The position numbers were made by a program, and so were the translations under genes. DNA of 64,000 nucleotides, taken from NCBI GenBank assembly GCA_004554165.1, contig SFNQ01000005.1, positions 4,500-68,499 of the forward strand, read 5' to 3'. Positions within the stretch are counted from its first letter, which is position 1. Each line of letters starts with the position of its first letter. The notes beneath the pieces were generated by a model. It made no database searches and had not been told where the DNA came from. It worked only from the letters and a program-made list of their open reading frames with translations. Positions 18,570 to 26,663 of this stretch are shown piece after piece. This stretch comes from Clostridiales bacterium (GTDB taxonomy: Bacteria; Bacillota; Clostridia; Christensenellales; CAG-138).

Positions 18570-18600
18570 ATGGCAAGAAATCCCCAAGGAGGACTTTGTC

Positions 18601-19365
18601 ATGCATATTTTAGAAGTGAACGGGATTAAAAAGGTATACGCCACCCGCTTTGGCGCAAGCAGGGTGGAGGCCCTGCGCAGCGTTTCCTTTACCGTGGAGC
18701 AGGGCGAATATGTGGCCATCATGGGCGAATCGGGCTCCGGAAAGACCACGCTGCTCAACATCCTTGCCGCGCTGGACAGACCCACCGCCGGCACGGTGCT
18801 GCTGGACGGGAAAGACCTTGCAACAATCCGGGAGGCGGAGATGGCCGCTTTCCGCCGCGACAATCTTGGCTTTGTCTTTCAGGAATTCAACCTTCTCGAT
18901 ACCTTTTCCATCGAGGACAACATCTTTCTTCCGCTGGTACTTGCCGGAAAGGGCTATATTGAGATGCGGGAAAGGCTTCGCCCCATCGCGGCGCAGCTGG
19001 GCATTGCCGAAATTCTGAAAAAATATCCCTACGAGGTCTCCGGCGGCCAGAAGCAGCGCGCGGCGGTGGCCAGAGCCCTGATCACCAATCCCCGGCTGGT
19101 TCTCGCCGACGAGCCCACGGGCGCGCTGGACTCCAGATCCACCGACGAGCTGCTGCGGCTCTTTGCCGAGATCAACCGGGCGGGCCAGACGCTTCTCATG
19201 GTCACCCATTCGGTAAAGGCGGCCAGCCACGCCAGCCGCGTCCTGTTCATCAAGGACGGCGAGGTGTTCCACCAGATTTACCGCGGGGAGCACAGCAACG
19301 AACAGCTCTATCAGCTGATTTCGGACACCCTGACCATGCTGGCGACGGGCGGTGAGCGCAAATGA
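18601..19365 (+). CDS. ABC transporter ATPase, BceA-like
   Basis: This 254-residue MacB/BceA-type ATPase has Walker A GESGSGKTT (about 42-50), signature VSGGQKQR (about 144), Walker B LVLADEPTGALD and the switch His in VTHSVKAA. AAGGAGG precedes the ATG. The gene overlaps its permease by 4 bp (ATGA). With the permease it forms a transporter that detoxifies, and relays the presence of, antimicrobial peptides in known family members. Confidence 0.94.
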   Translation: MHILEVNGIKKVYATRFGASRVEALRSVSFTVEQGEYVAIMGESGSGKTTLLNILAALDRPTAGTVLLDGKDLATIREAEMAAFRRDNLGFVFQEFNLLDTFSIEDNIFLPLVLAGKGYIEMRERLRPIAAQLGIAEILKKYPYEVSGGQKQRAAVARALITNPRLVLADEPTGALDSRSTDELLRLFAEINRAGQTLLMVTHSVKAASHASRVLFIKDGEVFHQIYRGEHSNEQLYQLISDTLTMLATGGERK

Positions 19366-21401
19366 AGATTGGCTTTTACCCAAAACTCGCCCTTGCCGGC
19401 ATCCGAAAAAACCGGCGGCTGTACACGCCCTTTCTGCTGACCTGTGCCGGTATGGCGGCCATGTACTACATCATCTGCTTCCTTGCCAGCACGTCGCTGC
19501 TGGAGGCCCTGCCGGGGCACGGCACCATTCAGGCCATGCTGAGCTTTGGCAGCGGCGTTCTGGCCATCTTCGCCGCAATCTTCCTGTTTTACACCAATTC
19601 CTTTCTGATCCGCAGGCGGAAAAAGGAATTCGGCCTGTATAACATCCTCGGCATGGGCAAGGGCAACATCGGACGCATCCTGTTCTGGGAAACGGTGGTC
19701 ACTGCCCTCTTTGCTCTGGCTGCCGGTCTGGGCGTGGGCGTGGCCCTCTCCAAGCTGGCGGAGCTGGGACTGACCAACATCATGGGCGGCCAGGCGCAAT
19801 ACGCCTTTTCGGTATCCTTCTCTGCGGTATTGCAGACCGCCGTCCTGTTCTGCTGCATCTTTCTGCTGCTGCTGTTGAACGGGCTCCGGCAGATACACGT
19901 CACAAACCCCATCGCCCTGCTGCGCAGCGAGAACATCGGGGAGAAGCCGCCAAAAGCCAACTGGCTTATCGGCATTGCGGGCGCCGTTATTCTTGCTGCC
20001 GCCTATGCTATCTCCCTCACCATCAAAGACCCCGTGGCGGCCACTCTTGTATTCTTTGTGGCGGTAGCGATGGTGGTCATCGCCACATACATGCTCTTTG
20101 TCTCCGGCTCCGTACTGCTCTGCCGCCTCCTGCAAAGGAACAAGCGGTATTACTACAGGGCCAACCACTTCGTCTCCGTCTCCTCCATGGCCTACCGCAT
20201 GAAGCGAAACGGCGCAGGCCTTGCCTCCATCTGCATCCTGCTGACCATGGTGCTTGTGATGGTTTCCTCCTCCGCCTGTCTGTACTTCGGCGCGGAGGAC
20301 AGCCTCAGAACCAGATACCCGCGGGAGATCACGGTGGACATCAAATTCGAGGAATCGGAGGCGTTTCTGGGCGACGGCGTGCCGTCCATCCGCAGCGGAA
20401 TCCAGCGCATCGCCGCCGCCCACGGCATCCGGCAGGACAATCTGTATGATTACCGCTATATTACGCTCACCGGCCTGCTGCACGGGGAAACGCTGGAGCC
20501 CGACGTCCGCGGCGCGGGCGGCATGATGCAGGGGGAGCTGCACCAGTTCTACATCGTGCCGCTGGCGGATTATAACCGCATGATGGGCACGGACCTTCGC
20601 CTCGATGCAGACGAAGCGCTGCTGTATTCCCTGCGCAACGATTATTCCGGGGATACTCTGACGATCCAAAACGGCCCCACGTTTCGTATCCGGGAGAAGC
20701 TTTTACAGTTCACCAGCAACGGGAACGCGCTGATGGACATCCTGCCCTCCATTTTCCTCGTGGTGTCCGATGTGGAAGCGTCGCTCAAGTCGCTGGGCAG
20801 CCTTACGGATTTCAACGGCGGCCGCATCATGGGGCTCTACTGGAGCTACGGCTTTGACGCCAACGTCTCCGACGAGACGCAGACCGCCGCCTGCAAGGAA
20901 ATCCGGGAGTGGCTCGGCAAATACGGCGGGGAGGGCTTCCTCCGCGCGGCAAGCTGCGAGAGCAGGGCGGCCAACCGCGAAGATTTCTACGGCACCTTTG
21001 GCGGCATCTTCTTCCTCGGCATCCTGCTGAGCATCGTGTTCCTCTTTGCAACGGTGCTGATCATTTACTACAAGCAGATTTCCGAGGGCTATGAGGATCA
21101 GGGGCGCTTTGCCATCATGCAGAAGGTGGGCATGACAAAGCCCGACATCCGGCGGAGCATCCACTCGCAGATGCTGACGGTATTCCTGCTGCCGCTTGTT
21201 ACCGCAGTCGTCCACCTTGCCTTTGCGTTCCCGATCATTCGGAAGCTGCTGCTGCTGTTCAACATGACGAATATCGAGCTGTTCCTCCTGACCACGCTCA
21301 TCACCATTCTTATCTCCGCTGTGTTCTACGCGCTGGTCTATCGGAGCACCTCCAATGCCTACTATGCCATCGTCAGCGACGCGAAGGAGGCACAGGGATG
21401 A
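19362..21401 (+). CDS. ABC transporter permease, BceB-like
   Basis: This 679-residue FtsX/BceB-type permease has an N-terminal membrane block, further helices to about residue 310, a large extracellular domain (about 320-540) and three C-terminal helices. The large extracellular loop is the feature by which BceB-like permeases recognise peptide antibiotics and signal to the kinase. FLIRRRKKEFGLYNILGMGK is the typical cytoplasmic coupling segment. Which antibiotic it handles cannot be read from sequence. Confidence 0.92.
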   Translation: MKIGFYPKLALAGIRKNRRLYTPFLLTCAGMAAMYYIICFLASTSLLEALPGHGTIQAMLSFGSGVLAIFAAIFLFYTNSFLIRRRKKEFGLYNILGMGKGNIGRILFWETVVTALFALAAGLGVGVALSKLAELGLTNIMGGQAQYAFSVSFSAVLQTAVLFCCIFLLLLLNGLRQIHVTNPIALLRSENIGEKPPKANWLIGIAGAVILAAAYAISLTIKDPVAATLVFFVAVAMVVIATYMLFVSGSVLLCRLLQRNKRYYYRANHFVSVSSMAYRMKRNGAGLASICILLTMVLVMVSSSACLYFGAEDSLRTRYPREITVDIKFEESEAFLGDGVPSIRSGIQRIAAAHGIRQDNLYDYRYITLTGLLHGETLEPDVRGAGGMMQGELHQFYIVPLADYNRMMGTDLRLDADEALLYSLRNDYSGDTLTIQNGPTFRIREKLLQFTSNGNALMDILPSIFLVVSDVEASLKSLGSLTDFNGGRIMGLYWSYGFDANVSDETQTAACKEIREWLGKYGGEGFLRAASCESRAANREDFYGTFGGIFFLGILLSIVFLFATVLIIYYKQISEGYEDQGRFAIMQKVGMTKPDIRRSIHSQMLTVFLLPLVTAVVHLAFAFPIIRKLLLLFNMTNIELFLLTTLITILISAVFYALVYRSTSNAYYAIVSDAKEAQG

Positions 21402-21453
21402 CACAGGGGCTCGCAGCCGCTCCTGCAACGATGCGGCAGGGGTAGGAAAACGG

Positions 21454-21666
21454 ATGGAACGGCAATGGATATCGGAGGCGCCGGGGCGTCCTCCGGGAGA
21501 ACGGGTCCGGGCCCTGTTTGGCAGGGCGGTCACATGCCTGGGGTTCTGCGTTATGGGCCTGCTGGCGATACCGGCGGCGCTCTGCCTTGGGCTGATCTAT
21601 CTGGTCTGGCAGGGCGCAAACGCCCTGTCCGGCCGCATTGAAAACGGCGGCGGAACGAAGAAATGA
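21454..21666 (+). CDS. Small single-span membrane protein
   Basis: This putative 70-residue protein has one hydrophobic helix (about residues 26-50) and a charged C-terminus. The ATG at 21454 follows GGGGTAGGA. It lies about 50 bp after the BceB-like permease on the same strand, so it may belong to that operon. The family is not recognised. Confidence 0.5.
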   Translation: MERQWISEAPGRPPGERVRALFGRAVTCLGFCVMGLLAIPAALCLGLIYLVWQGANALSGRIENGGGTKK

Positions 21667-21834
21667 AGCGCGGGGCGGCATTGCAAATTGCGTTGGAGGG
21701 AGAACTTTGCATACGCCGCCTTGCGAATTCTTTCAGGCAATCCCCCCACGGCGCCGGGCTCTCCTTTTTTGCACCGGCACGGAGATGCCGATTCCCTGCG
21801 GAACTGATATGCTTTTTCCCGGAGGCGAGCCAAA

Positions 21835-22337
21835 TGCAATGGGTCAGACGGCTGAACTGAACAATGCGGTGGAGTATATAGAATCTCATCTGGGCGGTGA
21901 AATCGATATTGCGCAGGCCGCGCGGCTGGCGGTCTGCTCCGGCTTTCACTTTCAGCGGGTTTCTCCTGTATGGCCGGCGTTACGCTGAGCGGGTATATCC
22001 GCCGCAGGCGAATGGCGCTAGCGGCTTTCGAGCCGGCAGAGAGCGGCGCAAGCATCATCGACATGGCGCAGAAATAAGGCTACGAATCTCCCACCGCGTT
22101 CAATCGCGCGTTCCAGAGCGTCCACGGCGTGGCCCCCAGCGCCGCGCGGCAGCAGGGCATTCCGCTACTGCATATCCCAGGCTGGCCTTCCATCTTTCAA
22201 TCCGTGGAGGTCTGGCACTGAACTACAGAATCCTGAAAAAAGACGCCTTCCGCATCGTCGGTCTTTGCACAAGGAAGCCCATGAGCATGGACGATTGCTT
22301 TGAAAAAACGGCCCTGTTCTGGCAACAGCTGCATGCA
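21835..22337 (+). pseudogene. AraC/GyrI-like regulator, 5' part (broken)
   Basis: Pieces in three frames line up as one AraC-family activator with a GyrI-like ligand domain. MQWVRRLN is followed by NAVEYIESHLGGEIDIAQAA after a 2-base shift at about 21860. HFQRV continues as SCMAGVTLSGYIRRRRMALA after a 1-base loss at about 21960. A stop replaces Tyr in AQK-GYESPTAFNRAFQ at about 22076. Another 1-base loss near 22170 leads to AYPRLAFHLSIRGGLALNY and on to ALFWQQLHAQ. The reading then ends in foreign DNA; the rest of the domain resumes at 23735. At least four lesions plus an insertion make this non-functional. Confidence 0.8.
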
Positions 22338-23734
22338 CAAATTTGGGCGGCGATGCGTTCCGGTTCTCCGAAAACGATCCTGACTACGCAGCGGTATTTC
22401 GGAACTGAAAACGGGAATCAGTACGGGATACCGGCCAGTAGTAGGAACGTGGTGCGCAACGCTTTCAACGAAACCGCGCGGGACATCTACAATCTCACGG
22501 GAATCTTCCGAAACATATAATGAGGAACTGTACGATTCGCTCCTGCGAACCGGCGCGGCAATATCGGAGCAGGATGCGCTTGGTGAGAGTGGGGTCAGTT
22601 TCTCAGACAATTACGCGCAGCGTTCCAATTTGGGCGGGGATACGTTCCAGTTCTCGGAGTTCACGCCAGATCCTTCAGCTGAAAATTCTGGATTCCCAGA
22701 TTCTATTGCGGGCTATGATGAGGAGACACAAAAACGTATCGTACGTAATTTTGCGGAGTTTGAGATGAGCGGAGTTGACACCGCCGACCGGATTATCTTA
22801 GGGATGGTTCCAGACAGGCTCGCGGATGATGTGGTAAGACAATCTGGGGTAGACATTCGAGGTTTTAAAAATGTCCTGCATTCGGATGGCTTGAGGCACG
22901 GAGCAAAACACGATGTAAATACTGGAAACATCCCATTGACACCTGATGATGTTGTTGGAGCTTTGGATATTTTTGAGAATTACGACAAGGTTACTGTTAC
23001 GGAAAAACGAGGGGAAAGCAGCATAAAACTGCAACGAACCGAACCAGACGGAATAACCTATATTGCCGTGATCGGGAAAAAGAAAGGGCACGTTTTCACG
23101 AAGAATATTTGGAAAATGATGACAACAAAAGATGGTTCTTCTCGCAGGACAGATGCTACAATAGCCCCTGCCTCAACGCCCGAAGCTGCCGCGAATATCA
23201 AACCATCTTTTGATGATAGTGTAACATTCGCGAAGACAGAATACAACGGAGATCAGAAAAGTTCACAATTCAACTTCTCCGAGAATGCACCCACCAAGCG
23301 CCAATCCCGCCTGAAAGAGGCGTGGGAACTGTTCGACAACAATTCCACACCGACCGAGTACTACGAATCGAACCCGCGCGGGTTTGATTTGCAGACGAGC
23401 AACCTGCTGCGCGGGCTCATGCTGAGAAACGGCGAGAACGTCGGCGGCACGCTGTCGGATGCCAGAATGGAGCGCATTGCAGGAATCTTCGCCGGCGCAA
23501 ACAGACGAAACGCCTTGTCACTCTCGCTCAGTTCGCCTGTGCGCGTGTTTGAGGATGTAACGGGCTGGGGCGGTCGCACCGCAGAGGAACGCGCAAAGAA
23601 TGTACGAAACGGGAACCTGCTCAAGAACACCTATTATGAGTATGGCAACCTGCAAGCGGCAAACCGGGAGACGTGGATTGCGGAGAACATGCGGCCCGTC
23701 ATTGAGGCCACCACGAAACAAAACCCCGTCAATT
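22338..23734 (+). mobile_element. About 1.4-kb foreign insert inside the AraC/GyrI gene
   Basis: The segment interrupts the GyrI-like domain between ALFWQQLHAQ and ILAQMDAEPRG. AATT occurs at both junctions (22340-22343 and 23731-23734). Its base composition is visibly more AT-rich than the flanks, especially 22700-23270. It codes for a fragment of a large polyvalent protein of the kind carried by phages and integrative elements. I found no transposase, no terminal inverted repeats and no attachment site, so it looks like a captured fragment. Boundaries are good to about 15 bp. Confidence 0.6.
22384..23733 (+). pseudogene. Fragment of phage/ICE polyvalent protein with PBECR-like nuclease domain
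   Basis: One frame stays open for about 450 codons without a supported start. Its middle part (22795-23110) has GFKNVLHSDGLRHGAKHD, IPLTPDDVVGALDIFENYD and GHVFTKNIWKM, matching the layout of PBECR-type (Barnase/EndoU/ColicinE5-RelE-like) nuclease domains. Its last part (23290-23730), with SPVRVFEDVTGWGG and LKNTYYEYGNLQAANR, resembles the central region of large polyvalent proteins. NLGGD-F-FSE occurs twice (22340, frame-shifted, and 22629). Both ends are cut, so it is a remnant. Family assignment is from motif memory. Confidence 0.5.
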
Positions 23735-24068
23735 CTTGCCCAGATGGACGCGGAGCCGCGGGGGCTGCCCGGCGTATCCGTCTGCGACGAAAAGGGCTTT
23801 TCCGGCTACTATGTCGGCGTTGCAGGTACGCGCCCTGCCCGCCGGACATGGAGGAATATGAGGTTCCTGCGGGACCTGGGCGGTGTTTGAATGTACGGGG
23901 CCCGTGCCGGAAGCCATGCAGAACCTGCCGCGCCGCATCGTAACCGAATGGCTGCCTGGCTCCGGCTACGAATATGCCTCCGCGCCGGACATCGAGCGCT
24001 TCTTTGAAGGCGACCAGAACGCGGCGGATTACCGCAGCGAGGTTTGGCTGCCGATTGTCAGAAAGTAA
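23735..24068 (+). pseudogene. AraC/GyrI-like regulator, 3' part (broken)
   Basis: This is the missing C-terminal half of the regulator broken at 22337. ILAQMDAEPRGLPGVSVCD and GFSGYYVGVAGTRPA lie in one frame and MEEYEVPAG in another (about 23850). From 23886 it reads FECTGPVPEAMQNLPRRIV and WLPGSGYEYASAPDIERFF to SEVWLPIVRK and a stop at 24068. Together with the 5' part this gives a typical AraC/GyrI-like protein, so it was one gene before the insertion and frameshifts. Confidence 0.75.
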
Positions 24069-24279
24069 ACCGGCGGTCTGGGCCGTCGCTGTCCCCGGGC
24101 CTGCCGGGGGCCGCGCCGGTCCTTTTCAATTCTACCCTCCGAAAGCGCTGCGTGGTATGCGGGTTGCATCCTCCCCATCAGGCGTACCAACGCCCTTTCC
24201 GGCCCATGGCTCGGACTGCCCGGCCGAACACGGCTGCCGCGGCGCACGGGCAGAATTCCCCGGATAAGCGCTTGCGCGG

Positions 24280-24347
24280 CCCTCTTTGTTCGCAGTATGG
24301 GCCGCGGACATACCGGTAAGGCGCGGACATACTGCGAACAAAGAGGG
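24280..24347. repeat. Perfect 20-bp inverted repeat with 28-nt spacer
   Basis: Arms at 24280-24299 and 24328-24347 (starting CCCTCTTTGTTCGCAG) are exact reverse complements. A second, direct repeat (CGCGGACATAC) occupies the loop and the base of the right arm. It lies between the broken regulator and the EF-G-like gene, 240 bp from either stop region. It could be a transposon footprint, a palindromic miniature element or a strong terminator; GGCCTTTTT follows at 24352-24360. Confidence 0.7.
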
Positions 24348-24369
24348 CGGTGGCCTTTTTAACGCTACA

Positions 24370-24396
24370 GCGCCGGGAGCCCTTGGCTCCCGGCGC
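24370..24396. terminator. 12-bp GC-rich hairpin after EF-G-like gene
   Basis: GCGCCGGGAGCC and GGCTCCCGGCGC pair perfectly around a 3-nt loop, about 50 bp beyond the stop of the minus-strand EF-G-like gene. No T-run follows on that strand, so its efficiency is unclear. Confidence 0.5.
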
Positions 24397-24443
24397 CTGT
24401 ACGCTTGCGGATACCGGTTCCGCCGCTTCTGCGGCCTCCCGGC

Positions 24444-26516
24444 TCAATCGTCCTCTTCCTCCTCAATCTTGGCCTGCTCGATGATCTTCTGGGCGATATT
24501 GCCCGGGACATCCTCATAGCGGACAAACTCGGATTTGAAGGAGCCGCGGGCCTGCGTCATGGAGCGCAGGTCGGTGGCGTACTTGAACATCTCGGACAGC
24601 GGCGCTTCCGCCACAACCTCCGTGCCGCCGTCTACGGGGTTCATACCCAGCATGCGGCCGCGGCGACGGTTCAGATCGCCGATAACATCGCCGACGTACT
24701 CGCTGGGCACGAGGATGTCATAGCGGTAGATTGGCTCAATGAGCGCCGGGGAAGCCTTGGCGCAGGCTGCCTTATAGGACAGGCGCGCCGCAGACTTGAA
24801 GGCAACCTCCTTGGAATCCACGGGATGGTACTTGCCGTCGTAAAGCGTGGCCTTGATGCCCACCATGGGATAGCCGGCGAGAACACCGTGTACCATGGCC
24901 TCGCGCAGGCCTTTTTCCACCGCAGGAATGTACTCCTTCGGCACGACGCCGCCCACGATGGCGTTGACAAACTCAAAGTCCGTACCCTCGGGCGCGGGCT
25001 CAAAGCGCATCTGCACAACGCCGAACTGACCGCTGCCGCCGGACTGCTTCTTGTGCTTACCTTCGGCCTCCGCGGTGGAGCGGATGGTCTCGCGGTAGGG
25101 AATCCGCGGGTCGGCAAGCGAGGCCTCCACGTTGGACTTGTTCTTGAGCTTGCTGCACACCACGTCGATATGCATTTCGCCAAGGCCGCAGATGAGCACG
25201 TCGCCGGTTTCGGCGTTCTTCTCGATGATGATGGTGGGGTCCTCCTCCTTGATGCGGTTCAGGCCGGAGATGACCTTATCGTCCTCGCCCTGCTTCTTTG
25301 CGGACACCGCAAGGCTGATGCAGGGTGCCGGAAAATCGATCTGCTCAAACTTCACGGGCGCGGCAGGATCGCAGAGGGTATCGCCGGTTGCGGTAAACTG
25401 CAGCTTGGGAATGGCGCCGATATCGCCGGCGTTGAGCTTGCCGATGTTCTCGCTCTTTTTGCCGCGCAGCAGCACGGGCGCGGTGGGCTTTTCCGCCTTC
25501 TCGGCGTTGGCGTTGTAGAGCTGCGTGTTCACATCGACGGAGCCGCTGAACACCTTGACGATGGAATACTTGCCGAACTGGTCGATGACGGTCTTCATGA
25601 CCTGGGCGGCGAACTTGCCGTCCTGCCGGATCTCGACGGGCTCGCCGCTTCTGGCATCCACGGCCTTGCGCGCCCTGACCTGATCGGCTGCGGGCAGGTA
25701 ATGAACGATGTTGTCCATCAGCGTGGCAACGCCGATGTTCGCGGCGGCCGCAACGCAGCACACGGGGGTGACGATGCCCTCGCGCACACCCACGGACAGG
25801 CCCTGAAGAATCTCTTCACGGGAAAGCTCGCCCTGATCGAAATACTTCTCCATGAGCGCCTCGTCGGACTCCGCGGCAGCCTCGGTGAGCTTTTCGTAAA
25901 GATCCTGCGCCTCCGCCTCCAGCGCAGAGGGAATGGCAACTTCCTTTTCGCCCTTGCCGTCGAACATCTTCGCGGTCATATGGACGATGTCCACATAGCC
26001 CTTGAACGCGCCGCCTTCCATAATGGGAAGCTGAATCGGGACAACGGAGGGGCCAAACTTCTCGCTGATGGCAGCCATGACCTTTTCAAAATTGGCATTC
26101 TCACGGTCCATCTGATTGATGACCATCATGCGGGCCTTATGCTGCTTTTCGCACATGGCCATGGCCTTCTCGGCGCCGACCACGGGGCCGGACACCGCGC
26201 CGACAACGATGAGCGCGCTGTCCGCCAGCGCCATGGCGGCGGCAACCTCGCCGTAAAAGTCGAAAAATCCGGGCGCATCGATCACGTTGACCTTGCTGTT
26301 CTTCCACTCGAGCGGCGCAAGCGCGACATTGATGGAGATCGTGCGCTTGATCTCCTCGGGATCAAAATCCGTCGTGGTCGTACCGTTTTCCACCTTGCCG
26401 ATGCGGTCCACAAGACCGGCGTTGAACAGCATGGCCTCGGTCAGCGTGGTTTTGCCCTCGCCGCCGTGTCCGAAGATGCCGATGTTGCGAATATCCTTCG
26501 CGGTATAGTCCTTCAT
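24444..26516 (-). CDS. Elongation factor G-like GTPase (EF-G paralogue)
   Basis: This 690-residue protein has EF-G architecture: GTPase domain, domain II and the C-terminal domains III-V. It belongs to the divergent EF-G-like branch (fusA2 type). The P-loop is GHGGEGKTT instead of AHIDAGKTT, G3 is DAPGFFDF and G4 is NQMD. The G2 region has RTISI. The tail is acidic (EEEEDD). The ATG at 26516 follows AGGGGG; a longer frame begins at 26555. Its exact role is unknown; members may assist ribosome recycling or stress translation. A canonical fusA is presumably elsewhere. It is expressed from its own upstream promoter or by read-through from ahcY. Confidence 0.88.
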   Translation of the reverse strand: MKDYTAKDIRNIGIFGHGGEGKTTLTEAMLFNAGLVDRIGKVENGTTTTDFDPEEIKRTISINVALAPLEWKNSKVNVIDAPGFFDFYGEVAAAMALADSALIVVGAVSGPVVGAEKAMAMCEKQHKARMMVINQMDRENANFEKVMAAISEKFGPSVVPIQLPIMEGGAFKGYVDIVHMTAKMFDGKGEKEVAIPSALEAEAQDLYEKLTEAAAESDEALMEKYFDQGELSREEILQGLSVGVREGIVTPVCCVAAAANIGVATLMDNIVHYLPAADQVRARKAVDARSGEPVEIRQDGKFAAQVMKTVIDQFGKYSIVKVFSGSVDVNTQLYNANAEKAEKPTAPVLLRGKKSENIGKLNAGDIGAIPKLQFTATGDTLCDPAAPVKFEQIDFPAPCISLAVSAKKQGEDDKVISGLNRIKEEDPTIIIEKNAETGDVLICGLGEMHIDVVCSKLKNKSNVEASLADPRIPYRETIRSTAEAEGKHKKQSGGSGQFGVVQMRFEPAPEGTDFEFVNAIVGGVVPKEYIPAVEKGLREAMVHGVLAGYPMVGIKATLYDGKYHPVDSKEVAFKSAARLSYKAACAKASPALIEPIYRYDILVPSEYVGDVIGDLNRRRGRMLGMNPVDGGTEVVAEAPLSEMFKYATDLRSMTQARGSFKSEFVRYEDVPGNIAQKIIEQAKIEEEEDD

Positions 26517-26625
26517 TCCGAAACCCCCTGAAAAAAATTGTGCTTTCGTATTCATAAGTCGCTCCGCAAATAGCCCGGAAGAAATGCAGTCGGGTACGCG
26601 GAAAAACCCATTTTAGCCAAGTATT

Positions 26626-26654
26626 ATATTATCAGTTTGACCACGGCTTGTAAA
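26626..26654 (-). promoter_or_regulatory. Candidate promoter of EF-G-like gene
   Basis: On the minus strand, TTTACA (26649-26654) and TAATAT (26626-26631) are 17 bp apart in an AT-rich stretch between ahcY and the EF-G-like gene. Confidence 0.5.
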
Positions 26655-26663
26655 CCATGATTT

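Noticed and set aside
22338..23734. Insertion sequence interpretation of the foreign segment
   Set aside because: No transposase or terminal inverted repeats were found. The ends do not match each other in either orientation; only AATT is shared.
24405..26531. 708-codon open frame antisense to the EF-G-like gene
   Set aside because: It mirrors the high-GC third-position pattern of the real gene. Its His/Gly/Leu-rich product has no family features and no ribosome binding site.
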